This document shows, one piece after another, positions 29,959-38,395 of a stretch of DNA of 64,000 bases (within the stretch, counting starts at the first letter, position 1; every line of letters starts with the position of its first letter). Source of the stretch: Thiospirochaeta perfilievii (GTDB taxonomy: Bacteria; Spirochaetota; Spirochaetia; DSM-2461); the NCBI RefSeq assembly GCF_008329945.1, contig NZ_CP035807.1:1488001-1552000 (forward strand), in the 5' to 3' direction. The position numbers and the translations under genes were made by a program. The notes under the pieces are model-generated. The model worked only from the letters and a program-made list of their open reading frames with translations. It was not told the origin of the DNA and searched no databases.

Positions 29959-31229
29959 TTCACAACAGTTCCACTAGTTTTATATATATTTTGATAAGAC
30001 AGCCACTTTTCAATCTGTGAACCTTTATCAAAGGCTCCTTTCGAAAGACTGTAGTTATCTCCAATACCCCAAATCTCATCATCAGACATCTCTTGTAAAT
30101 GGTTTACATTCTTTCTAACATAAAACTCTCCATTTTTCCCAATAGGGGTTCCCCCTAATCCAGTTAATGAACGTTTCTGATCAGACTCTAAAATAAAAGA
30201 GTCATTTGCTGTTGAACCGAATATATCACCTAAAATCTTCTCAGGATTTGCTACTAATCTTTTAGCTGTTCTACAAGCTTTTGCATTTCTAAAATAATTC
30301 CTACTGGTATTTGTCCAAAATATAGGTTTTGTTAGAACACCATAAGCTGTATGAAAAACATTACCTACATCAAAAGCTATACTTAACCCCGAAGAGACTT
30401 TTCTAGCTGTTTGTTGTCCCTTACTATCTAAGAACTCAATAGGATCGTTTTGAGTCCCAACAATAAACCCAATAGGAATACTACTATCGATTCTATTTTG
30501 AGGTACTACATAATTTTTTGTTACATATTTATACCCATAGGTCCAACTAAATGACACTTTTGGTACTCGAAACCATCCAACTTTTACATACTTTACTTTT
30601 CTAACAAGCTTTTTTTTATATTTAACTAGCTTTTTAAAACTTTTTTGAGCGAGTTTAGGGTTAACATAATTTTTAAAATAGTCAGAATTAGGGTTTAAAT
30701 CTTTTATCCCTTCTTTATTAAAAATTTCACCCGTTTTTATATTATTTAACAAAGGGTCTTCAAAACCAAAAGCATCCATTATACCAAAGGCATTATTAGA
30801 GTTTAATCTTACAGGAGGTATAGAATATGGTCCTAATAATAATGCACTTAAACCACCAGATAAGTCCCCTACTACTTTATCAATTCTGCTCATTAGAACA
30901 TTCTCTCCTACAACTAATGGAGAATACCCTTTAACCGGAGAACCTATAGTTATTAGAGCTTTTACATTTTTTTGGGCTTTATAAGCATACCCTAGTGCTC
31001 TCACTCCCCCTTGGCTGTGGGCTATAACAACTGTGTCTTTATTTAAATATTTATTATGAACATATTCAACTTGGCTTTCTATGGATGTCTCATCAGTTCT
31101 AGGTATTTCTCCTGTTACAGTATCAGGTTCACCTAGCTTACTCATAATCCCTTGGAAAAATATTATCTCTTCTGAAAATAACTGCGAAGATAAAACAATT
31201 ATACTAATTATAAAAATTATTTTTTTCAT
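29955..31229 (-). CDS. Exported alpha/beta-hydrolase (lipase/esterase-like)
   Basis: About 424 residues. I chose the ATG at 31229 (KKIIFIISIIVLSS signal peptide) because GGTGAT lies just upstream and it avoids overlap with the previous gene. The nucleophile elbow is VIAHSQGGVRALG with Ser in SQGG, preceded by the usual strand and followed by ALITIGSPVKGYSP, a standard pattern in lipases and PGAP1-like esterases. A basic Lys/Tyr-rich stretch (about 215-250) is unusual. It probably hydrolyses an ester or lipid in the periplasm or outside the cell. Confidence 0.75.
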   Translation of the reverse strand: MKKIIFIISIIVLSSQLFSEEIIFFQGIMSKLGEPDTVTGEIPRTDETSIESQVEYVHNKYLNKDTVVIAHSQGGVRALGYAYKAQKNVKALITIGSPVKGYSPLVVGENVLMSRIDKVVGDLSGGLSALLLGPYSIPPVRLNSNNAFGIMDAFGFEDPLLNNIKTGEIFNKEGIKDLNPNSDYFKNYVNPKLAQKSFKKLVKYKKKLVRKVKYVKVGWFRVPKVSFSWTYGYKYVTKNYVVPQNRIDSSIPIGFIVGTQNDPIEFLDSKGQQTARKVSSGLSIAFDVGNVFHTAYGVLTKPIFWTNTSRNYFRNAKACRTAKRLVANPEKILGDIFGSTANDSFILESDQKRSLTGLGGTPIGKNGEFYVRKNVNHLQEMSDDEIWGIGDNYSLSKGAFDKGSQIEKWLSYQNIYKTSGTVVK

Positions 31230-31237
31230 ATTATCAC

Positions 31238-32203
31238 CTACCACTCTATTCTTAATAAGGATTCATCAACTGAGTTGATATCGATTTCGCTATATAATTG
31301 AATTTCTGTTTCTATATAATCTAGATCTGATGGATCTCCAATAACTGGAATGACTTCATATGCTAATCCACCTTCATTTTCTAAATCATCAATCTCTTCA
31401 AGGGACATTTCCTCAATATTTTCTTCAGATTCTATAATTGGTAAACCATAGTCTGATGCGTCGATACTTTTATTTAGGTCATATTTTGATTCAGTTATTT
31501 CTCCAATTTTTAACATTTCACCATCTACTTCCTGGTATACATATTCTGTCGTGGTAGTTAAATTTGTTCCATCTTCTAAAATTTCCTCTGATTCTGATCC
31601 AATCAATAGTTCATCAATTAAATCAAAAGTAAGCTTTAGATTATTTGATGGTATATTTACTAGCAGAGTATTGCTCTCTTCATCTACAGTTATATCTTTT
31701 GTTAAGTCATATAATTGAGTCTTAAAGTTTATAAAATTGGGTATTCTAGCCTGAATGAACATTTTATTCATACTGTCAAAAACCTCAAAACCCATTTCAG
31801 GTTCTAATAAATTTAATTCATACCTTTGTTCTAATTTATTGCTAGTTGACTGGAAAATAAATAGATCTCTTTCATTTGTAATACAACTTCGAGCAATACC
31901 ATCTGAGAACATATCTGTGGGGTAATCTATTCGAGAATGAATAATTCCATCGATCTCTTTAACTGATAAACGGTACCTTTGTTCCTCTGTGATTCCACCA
32001 ATTTCCCTGTTATTTCCTGAATAGACAGTGACATCAGCTGAAAAGCTTTTAATATCCTCTATAGATCCAGATTTAACTGCAATAGAGACAGGGTCTAATT
32101 GTTGGCCAATTGATGATTCTAAATTAGACAGACTAGTTTCTTGTTGACAAGACATTATTATAACAACACTTAACAACACATAACAACACATAACTTTTTT
32201 CAT
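31238..32203 (-). CDS. Lipoprotein of unknown function, LolA/LppX-like fold possible
   Basis: A 321-residue lipoprotein (VVIIMSC). The mature part opens SIEDIKSFSADVTVYSG and continues with RYRLSVKEIDGIIHSRIDY. Such strand patterns resemble LolA/LppX-like lipid-binding half-barrels. The last third is very acidic (EENIEEMSLEEIDDLENEGG). It is the first gene of the lipoprotein operon and has a strong promoter upstream. Function unknown. Confidence 0.6.
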   Translation of the reverse strand: MKKVMCCYVLLSVVIIMSCQQETSLSNLESSIGQQLDPVSIAVKSGSIEDIKSFSADVTVYSGNNREIGGITEEQRYRLSVKEIDGIIHSRIDYPTDMFSDGIARSCITNERDLFIFQSTSNKLEQRYELNLLEPEMGFEVFDSMNKMFIQARIPNFINFKTQLYDLTKDITVDEESNTLLVNIPSNNLKLTFDLIDELLIGSESEEILEDGTNLTTTTEYVYQEVDGEMLKIGEITESKYDLNKSIDASDYGLPIIESEENIEEMSLEEIDDLENEGGLAYEVIPVIGDPSDLDYIETEIQLYSEIDINSVDESLLRIEW

Positions 32204-32229
32204 AATATTTCCTTTTTGTAATTTAGATA

Positions 32230-32258
32230 ATATTAGATAATGTTTTATTTGTTTGCAA
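32230..32258 (-). promoter_or_regulatory. Sigma-70 promoter of the exported-lipoprotein operon
   Basis: On the minus strand TTGCAA and TAATAT are separated by exactly 17 bases, about 30 bp before the start codon of the first lipoprotein gene, with AAAGGA as ribosome binding site. Confidence 0.7.
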
Positions 32259-32293
32259 GCATTTTTTTATGACAGTGTTAAAAGTTTAAAAAT

Positions 32294-32328
32294 GGCTGTT
32301 GAAAGTCTAATCGACTTTTGCAACAGCC
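32294..32328 (-). terminator. Strong hairpin terminator with insertion-sequence-like arms
   Basis: On the minus strand GGCTGTTGCAAAAGTC, loop GATTA, GACTTTCAACAGCC is followed by ATTTTTAAA. It starts 5 bp after the stop codon of the outer-membrane protein gene, as a rho-independent terminator should. Its arm GGGGCTGTTGCAAAAGTCGATT is almost identical to the sequence after the stop at 25983 on the opposite strand. Confidence 0.8.
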
Positions 32329-32333
32329 CCTTT

Positions 32334-33767
32334 TTAGAATATAAAATCCAAGCCAATAGTAAGGGTATCATTATTGTCATACTGGCCAAATGTAGTTGTA
32401 GCCCCACCCTCTAATAGTAGGTACTGAGCATAGATTTTACTATTGTCATTTATACTATAAGTAGCCTTTGGTTTTGCCATAAAATCCCTATCAACAATAC
32501 TGTATGAACCTGTAATTTCTAGAGAGAGCTTTTCATTTAGATATGAATCTGAAACTCTACCCATAATTGATAAAGTCCAATACTCATCCGAAGTACTATA
32601 TTGTGGATCTAGTACTCCAATATTAGAACTACTTAAAATAACATCTCCCACACCTTGAAGAAGTATGTTCATATTGTTTATTGGAAGGTTTATATCAAAT
32701 CCTAGAATATACTTTACAGAGTTGTTATTTACTGCAGGGTCACTTCCATCTAAGTCATTTGTTAGATTATATGCTAATTCTCCCTTTGTATTAAAAGAGC
32801 CTATTTGAGCTGCTATATCAAACCCTATTGTTTGAACCCTATTATAAATAAGATTAAGCCTTAAATTTTCAAGAACATCTGCTGGGTCTAAGGTAGGTTG
32901 CTTTAAGAACCCGTAGTAGTAGGTAAAACCTAAATCCATGTAGTTTAGACTTGTTGTAAATCTTGCTGCAACTTGGCTATCAATAAAATACTCTGCTTCA
33001 TCAAAGTTAATAGTAGAAACTATCGTAGATGCAGCATTTTTAGACTGTTGATCTGCACTAGATTCAATAATACTTTGTGGAGTGTTATTTGGTAAAGATG
33101 CTGTAACTTGTTCTAAAATACTTGGATAAGCCATAAGATAAATAGTCTCTTCCATATTTTTTATATATGCTGGGGTCCAAGTTCCACTTAAAGGAATATT
33201 ATCCCCTTGAAAGCTAGGAAGATAGGACACTTCTAAAAGAGAATTAACTCCTATTGGAACATTTACCTTTACCATCTGTTGGGAGATTTTACTATCTAAA
33301 TAACTTGTCCCAAAGGGATCGGAGTAGTCTAAGGGATTTAAAAGGTCTACAGCGTGTATCCCATCAGCGTTACCCCAAATTGGTTTTAATAATCCTACCT
33401 CTAGATCAAACATAGAGTTATAATATCGAATATAGAGGGTATCTATAAATGTAAAAGCTCTATAGGGACTATTTTGTAGGGGGAAATCACAAAAGTCATT
33501 AAAATTTTCTAGCTTAACATCAAAGTTACCAATTATATCAAAGGATGAACTCTCCCCTGTTATATCTATATCCAGGTATGCAGCACCCCTCCACTCACCA
33601 TCTATATATTGAGTATTAAAACCAGCTAAACCACCAGAGTTCACCATAATAAGTGAAGTCTCTTCCTCATCCATATTAAAATCATCTTCAAAAAAGAATG
33701 AGTCCTCCTGGGCAATAAGTATAAAAGAGATACTAAATAACAGAATTAAAAAATTAACTTTTTTCAT
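32334..33767 (-). CDS. Outer-membrane beta-barrel protein of the exporter operon (DUF1302/porin-like)
   Basis: A 477-residue protein with a signal peptide ending near ILIAQ. The mature chain has long alternating strands, many Tyr, Asn and Asp turns, and ends in TLTIGLDFIF with a terminal Phe as expected for BAM-inserted barrels. An NSPYRAFTFIDTLYIRYYN segment is typical of DUF1302-like proteins that accompany MMPL exporters. It is 1 bp after the LolA-like gene and closes the operon. It probably gives the RND exporter an outer-membrane receiving or passage partner (inference). Confidence 0.78.
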   Translation of the reverse strand: MKKVNFLILLFSISFILIAQEDSFFFEDDFNMDEEETSLIMVNSGGLAGFNTQYIDGEWRGAAYLDIDITGESSSFDIIGNFDVKLENFNDFCDFPLQNSPYRAFTFIDTLYIRYYNSMFDLEVGLLKPIWGNADGIHAVDLLNPLDYSDPFGTSYLDSKISQQMVKVNVPIGVNSLLEVSYLPSFQGDNIPLSGTWTPAYIKNMEETIYLMAYPSILEQVTASLPNNTPQSIIESSADQQSKNAASTIVSTINFDEAEYFIDSQVAARFTTSLNYMDLGFTYYYGFLKQPTLDPADVLENLRLNLIYNRVQTIGFDIAAQIGSFNTKGELAYNLTNDLDGSDPAVNNNSVKYILGFDINLPINNMNILLQGVGDVILSSSNIGVLDPQYSTSDEYWTLSIMGRVSDSYLNEKLSLEITGSYSIVDRDFMAKPKATYSINDNSKIYAQYLLLEGGATTTFGQYDNNDTLTIGLDFIF

Positions 33768-33768
33768 A

Positions 33769-34539
33769 CTATTTAACCCTTCCAGTTGTTAAAAACCTCT
33801 TTTCAAATAGAGCGGGATTTATTCTTTTATTAACTTCTACCTTCTTATTAATAATTACAGAGGATCTATCATTTAATAAGTTCGCCATTTTTGTACTACC
33901 AGGAATCCAAAACCCATCAATCTTCTCTAAATCTCTAATGGTAAGAACCTTATTTAACTCACCATCTTTATTATAGAGTTCAACCTTAATAGGTATTAAA
34001 ATATCACTATCCTTTATAATCCACTGAACCCGTCTACCATACTGACTATCTGATAAATCCTTTGGAATAGACTCTACAACATAACATTCATAACCATCTA
34101 AACTCTCTTCTTTTAATAGTTTATGGTTATCGTCATCTATATCTCCTCCTGACATATCATCATAAGTAAATTCCGTACCCATAAATGCTGAATCCCCATC
34201 GGAAGCTGCAATTCTACGAACCTTTCCTAAAGCTGGCATAAAGATCCACTTATCATCCCCACTCTCATTCTCTTTTATTAAGAACCGAGTATCTTTAACA
34301 GAAGCTGGAGCCCGGAAAACCATTATCTGATTCGAAAGTTCATTTGAGTCTGAGTTTCCCCACATCTCAACTACTCTACTCTTTTCACTTCCATTTGCTT
34401 CTGTAATAATAAGCTCTACTAACATGTGGGTTGAGTCTGGACTCTTCTTCGTCTCCATCATCTCCATTACATCTAATCCTGTAACGGAATAAATTAAGCT
34501 AGTTGATAATAATAATCCTATTACTAATAATTTTTTCAT
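33769..34539 (-). CDS. LolA-like outer-membrane lipoprotein-sorting protein
   Basis: A 256-residue protein with a signal peptide. The segment DKWIFMPALGKVRRIAASDGDSAFMGTEFTYDD is highly typical of the Pfam outer-membrane lipoprotein-sorting family found with MMPL exporters, as is YGRRVQWIIKDSDILIPIKVE. It probably binds a lipid in the periplasm and passes it between the exporter and the outer membrane. The gene lies 8 bp after the exporter gene. Confidence 0.9.
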   Translation of the reverse strand: MKKLLVIGLLLSTSLIYSVTGLDVMEMMETKKSPDSTHMLVELIITEANGSEKSRVVEMWGNSDSNELSNQIMVFRAPASVKDTRFLIKENESGDDKWIFMPALGKVRRIAASDGDSAFMGTEFTYDDMSGGDIDDDNHKLLKEESLDGYECYVVESIPKDLSDSQYGRRVQWIIKDSDILIPIKVELYNKDGELNKVLTIRDLEKIDGFWIPGSTKMANLLNDRSSVIINKKVEVNKRINPALFEKRFLTTGRVK

Positions 34540-34547
34540 AATCTCTC

Positions 34548-37214
34548 CTATTTTCTAATAAATTTTGGTTTAAAAATATTTAATAATCCAGGCATTATGG
34601 TCATAGAAGCTATAGATGCAATTAACATTGTTATTGCAATAAGCAGACCTAAATACATTAGTGGATAAAAGTTTGACTTTAATAATACAGAGAATCCTGC
34701 AGCAACAGAGACGGCATTAAAAATAATAGCCTTACCAGAAGACATTAAGGACTCTCTTGTTACCTCATTAACATCATCTAACTTCTGGGAATATTTATGA
34801 TATGAGGCTAGAAAATGAATGGTATAATCGATTCCTATACCTATAGCTATACTTCCAACCATTGCTGTACTCATATCCAGTTTAATTCCTAAAAAGCCCA
34901 TTAAACCGTAGTTAAATAGAACTGTAAAACCTAGAGGGACCATCCCAAACAGTCCAGCAAAGAGGGATTTATATGCTATGGAGAGAATAATAAAAACCAT
35001 CAATAAAGATATTAAAACACTATTCATAGCTGATGTCGTAATTAATCTTGTAATACTATCCTCTGCTAAGGCTGTTCCGGCTAGTGATACATTGTATCCT
35101 TTAGGGAAGTACTCTTCTATATAGTTATTAATTACTGGAATTAACTCCCTTGTGAACATATTCCCATCATTATTCATCATAACTGTCATCTTAATATTCT
35201 CTGGAGAGAGAGGGTCATCATTTTTACCTACAAAACCTTCAAGTTTTCCAGTCATGGCATAATATTGGCTTAGTAGATTGGATAAGTCTAACATTTCATC
35301 ATGACCATATTTAGCAGGATCAGTTGGTATTTCAAAGAAGTCATAACCTTTATAATTTGTCTCTCTCTTTAGTAGATCAAGAAGTTCTACTGCTGAAATA
35401 TTAGGGTTATCAGCCCTTGCATATGCACTAGTTAAAAGATTCATTAAACCTGTAGTATCTATATCTTTATTTCTATTATTGTTAACTGGAACTACTAGTT
35501 CTGCAGAACTATCGTCTTCATAAAAACTATCGTCTTCATAAAAACTATCGTCTTCATAAAAACTATCATCTTCATAGAAACTATCATCTTCATAGAAACT
35601 ATCATCTTCATAGAAACTATCATCTTCATAGAAACTATCATCACTATTTACTACTGAATCAATATCTCCTAGACCATCATCTCCATCAACATGCATTACC
35701 TGGTTCATTCGTTTAACAGTATCTGTAAATGATAAAACCTTAGGGATCTCTTTGTAATTTGTTATTAAATAGTCACTTAAATCATCCATAGCCTTTAATA
35801 GAAGTGGATCTACCCCAGCACCTTCCCCATTTATTACTATGTCAAATGAGTTAGTTCCAGTAAACTTATCCCTTAAAAACCTATCTGAAACCCTAATATG
35901 AGTTGTCTCCTTAAAATACTCAATAACAGCATTATCAATAATTAAACTTTTGGTTCCTATACCTGAAAGAACTAAAACTATTAAAGAGAAAAAGAGTATA
36001 AGGTACTTTCTTCTACCTAAGGAGTCATAATATAGACTTAGGCCCCTTTCCAATAACCCCCTCTTAGAGTAATTTTTTATACTCTTTTTTTTAGAGGCAC
36101 TTTTATAATTAAAAACTAGTAGGGCAGGAATTAGAGTTAAAGCTACAATAACTGCAAAAACAATACCTATAGATGTAAATATACCAAAGTTACGCATTGG
36201 ACTAATAAGACTAAAACCAAGGGATGCAAAACCAGCAACAGTTGTTAAACCAGCTAAAAATATCGGTTTTTTAACATACATAAGGGAGTTTAATATAATT
36301 TCATTATGTTTTTCCCTGGATAGTTCTCCATTATATGCCTTTACATCATCGTAGTAGTGACTAATAACATGTATTCCATAGGCACTTCCCACAGCCATCA
36401 TTAACACTGGGATAATTATACCTAAAATAGATAGGGGAACATGCAATAGTCCCATTAAACCTATTGTCCATATAGTACTAATTAATACTGTTATCATTGG
36501 AAGTAAAATCCCACTTAATCTTCTAAAGGATAGAAATAAGGCAAAAAGAAGAACTAAAATAACAATAGGAATAAGTAGGGTTAAATCTCCCATCATATTC
36601 TCAGTTAACAAAACAGTCATAGATGGAAGTCCTGCTATATAGAAGTTTATACCATTATTATCAATACTTTCTGTTAACTTTTTTAAACCAAAATAGATAT
36701 CCCTCTCACCATCCGGACCTAAATCCGGTTTTAGTGTAACCATAATTTGGGAAGCACTATAATCACCTGAAATAAATACATCTTGGTAAATATCCCAGGA
36801 TAATATCCTATCCTTAAGTGTTTGAACATCCTCACGAGTTCCAGTAAAATCATCCACAAGGGAGGTAACAATTAGAGAACCATCAACACCATCTATATAG
36901 TCGCTATTAGTTAATGATTGAACCCGATCCACTCCTTCAAGCTTCTCAAACTCTTTAGTTAACTTATCTATAACTCTTAACGATTCAACACTAAATATTG
37001 AACCATTCTCCATCTCCATACCCACAGACATCATTAATACTGGGCCAAATATGTCCTTAGCTCTATCTATTGCTACCCTCTGAGGATTTTCTACAGGTAA
37101 AAAATTGAAAGTATTATTATCAATTTCAACTTTCTTTAGGTTGTAGCCAAAAAACAATGTAATAAGTGTTATTATACCTACTATAGTTTTAGGATACTTA
37201 AACAATCTTTTCAT
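34548..37214 (-). CDS. RND-superfamily (MMPL-type) lipid/hydrophobe exporter
   Basis: An 888-residue membrane protein with the RND layout: one TM, periplasmic loop (30-205), five or six TMs (205-380), a TM near 405, second periplasmic loop (430-710), and a final five or six TMs. TM4-like motifs are LMMAVGSAYGIHVISHYYDD and, in the second half, IGIGIDYTIHFLASYHK. The second loop holds seven perfect hexapeptide repeats DDSFYE (about 525-566), an acidic insert not usual for the family. It follows the TetR gene with its own operator. LolA-like and barrel partners follow, which suggests lipid traffic to the outer membrane. Confidence 0.92.
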   Translation of the reverse strand: MKRLFKYPKTIVGIITLITLFFGYNLKKVEIDNNTFNFLPVENPQRVAIDRAKDIFGPVLMMSVGMEMENGSIFSVESLRVIDKLTKEFEKLEGVDRVQSLTNSDYIDGVDGSLIVTSLVDDFTGTREDVQTLKDRILSWDIYQDVFISGDYSASQIMVTLKPDLGPDGERDIYFGLKKLTESIDNNGINFYIAGLPSMTVLLTENMMGDLTLLIPIVILVLLFALFLSFRRLSGILLPMITVLISTIWTIGLMGLLHVPLSILGIIIPVLMMAVGSAYGIHVISHYYDDVKAYNGELSREKHNEIILNSLMYVKKPIFLAGLTTVAGFASLGFSLISPMRNFGIFTSIGIVFAVIVALTLIPALLVFNYKSASKKKSIKNYSKRGLLERGLSLYYDSLGRRKYLILFFSLIVLVLSGIGTKSLIIDNAVIEYFKETTHIRVSDRFLRDKFTGTNSFDIVINGEGAGVDPLLLKAMDDLSDYLITNYKEIPKVLSFTDTVKRMNQVMHVDGDDGLGDIDSVVNSDDSFYEDDSFYEDDSFYEDDSFYEDDSFYEDDSFYEDDSFYEDDSSAELVVPVNNNRNKDIDTTGLMNLLTSAYARADNPNISAVELLDLLKRETNYKGYDFFEIPTDPAKYGHDEMLDLSNLLSQYYAMTGKLEGFVGKNDDPLSPENIKMTVMMNNDGNMFTRELIPVINNYIEEYFPKGYNVSLAGTALAEDSITRLITTSAMNSVLISLLMVFIILSIAYKSLFAGLFGMVPLGFTVLFNYGLMGFLGIKLDMSTAMVGSIAIGIGIDYTIHFLASYHKYSQKLDDVNEVTRESLMSSGKAIIFNAVSVAAGFSVLLKSNFYPLMYLGLLIAITMLIASIASMTIMPGLLNIFKPKFIRK
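35515..35640 (-). repeat. Seven tandem 18-bp coding repeats (DDSFYE)
   Basis: Seven back-to-back 18-bp units fill 126 bp. Plus-strand units at 35515-35568 have TCTTCATAAAAACTATC, while the four at 35569-35640 have TCTTCATAGAAACTATC, so synonymous variants lie in blocks. Because 18 is a multiple of 3, copy number can change without a frameshift. Confidence 0.97.
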
Positions 37215-37230
37215 AATTATTATCCTTTAA

Positions 37231-37251
37231 TTTACACTAATACAGTGTAAA
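37231..37251. promoter_or_regulatory. Palindromic TetR-type operator before the exporter operon
   Basis: TTTACACT-AATAC-AGTGTAAA has perfect 8-bp arms and is followed by a further half-site TAGTGTAAC. It lies 17 bp before the exporter start codon, in the gap after the TetR gene, as expected for local repression by that TetR protein. Confidence 0.7.
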
Positions 37252-37321
37252 TAGTGTAACTATTAATAAATATTATCCCCTCAACCAACCTATAGTCAAT
37301 ATTTAAAATGTTAAGAAATTA

Positions 37322-37918
37322 TTAATTTGATTTTAAGTACTCTTCCATCGCTTCTGGAGTTAATATTCCATCGAGGATTATATCAATTGAGTATTTTAAA
37401 AGTTCTATCTTAGAAAACCCAACAATCTCTGGTCTCTCCCATGTGGCTAAACCTCTAATACTGTTTAAAAAAACGTAAGGAATCATCCCCACATGTATAC
37501 TCTGTTTTATAATTCCACTTTTCTGGGCAGCTGTTGCCAAATCTTCAATAACTTGCTGAATTTGCCCATTTAAAAAGAGACATTTAGGAGAAAATATTAT
37601 CCTAGCTGCGTTAGGGTCAACCTTTGTAGGATTCTCAAAGTTAGTATAGTGTTTATATAGATGCCTTATAGCAAGGTGTATCTTCTCTATAATTGTTTTA
37701 TTCCTACTGGTAAAAATATTGGATATATCTGTTAAAATCCCCTCCATACTAGAGTATATTATCTCTTCCATAAGGTTCTCTTTTGAACCAAAATTATTAT
37801 AAATTGTCTTTTTTGAGATCCCAATTTGGTCTGCTAACTCATCCATTGATATTTTACTAAGTCCAAACTTAAAAAAAATCTGGGAAGATCTCTCTAATAT
37901 TGCATCTTTTTTAGCCAT
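37322..37918 (-). CDS. TetR-family transcriptional regulator
   Basis: A 198-residue protein with the N-terminal TetR helix-turn-helix (ILERSSQIFFKFGLSKISMDELADQIGISKKTIYNNFGSKE segments at about 7-48) and a variable all-helical ligand domain. It directly precedes the RND exporter gene by 107 bp on the same strand. A perfect palindrome lies between them, so it is very likely the local repressor, induced by a hydrophobic substrate of the pump. Confidence 0.92.
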   Translation of the reverse strand: MAKKDAILERSSQIFFKFGLSKISMDELADQIGISKKTIYNNFGSKENLMEEIIYSSMEGILTDISNIFTSRNKTIIEKIHLAIRHLYKHYTNFENPTKVDPNAARIIFSPKCLFLNGQIQQVIEDLATAAQKSGIIKQSIHVGMIPYVFLNSIRGLATWERPEIVGFSKIELLKYSIDIILDGILTPEAMEEYLKSN

Positions 37919-37942
37919 ATAAGTATACTATACTATTTATCT

Positions 37943-38395
37943 CTAATTTTGAAGATAAAGTAGAATGTCCCCATCTCTTTTAGAAAATTTAAATCCACAC
38001 TTCTCATAGGCTTTAATTGCAGCAATGTTTTTTCTATGTACTTCAATTTTTAGTTTGTCATTCCGTTTAAAGTGCTGTTTAAAAAATTCTATTCCATCAA
38101 GGATATACTCTTGAGCTAAACCTCTACCTATAAACTTCGGATTTATTCCTAAACCCAGGAAAATTCCATCATCTTCAAAGTAATACTCCATTAGACCAAA
38201 AAGTTCACTATCCCTATTATATGCAACAAATCCAAAACAACCTCTTGGACCTTTAAGAGGGTTATCTCCCCTATCCTTACTCTCATGGTATCGATCCATA
38301 TATAGGGCTGTTTCAAAGCCAGAGTATCTCCAAGACTCTATCTCTAGGACATTGGCATAGTTAATTCTCTCAAACCTGTAGATCAAAGTTTCCAA
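37943..38395 (-). CDS. GNAT-family N-acetyltransferase
   Basis: A 150-residue single GNAT domain. The acetyl-CoA-binding motif A appears as GLGINPKFIGRGLAQEYILDG, and the C-terminal VHRKNIAAIKAYEKCGFKFSKR is the usual motif B. The substrate is unknown. Its start overlaps the AlkD-like gene by 26 bp, so the two are translationally coupled. Confidence 0.88.
   Translation of the reverse strand: METLIYRFERINYANVLEIESWRYSGFETALYMDRYHESKDRGDNPLKGPRGCFGFVAYNRDSELFGLMEYYFEDDGIFLGLGINPKFIGRGLAQEYILDGIEFFKQHFKRNDKLKIEVHRKNIAAIKAYEKCGFKFSKRDGDILLYLQN

Noticed and set aside
35515-35640. Tandem repeats considered as a CRISPR array
   Set aside because: Units are 18 bp with no spacers, lie inside a gene frame and encode DDSFYE.
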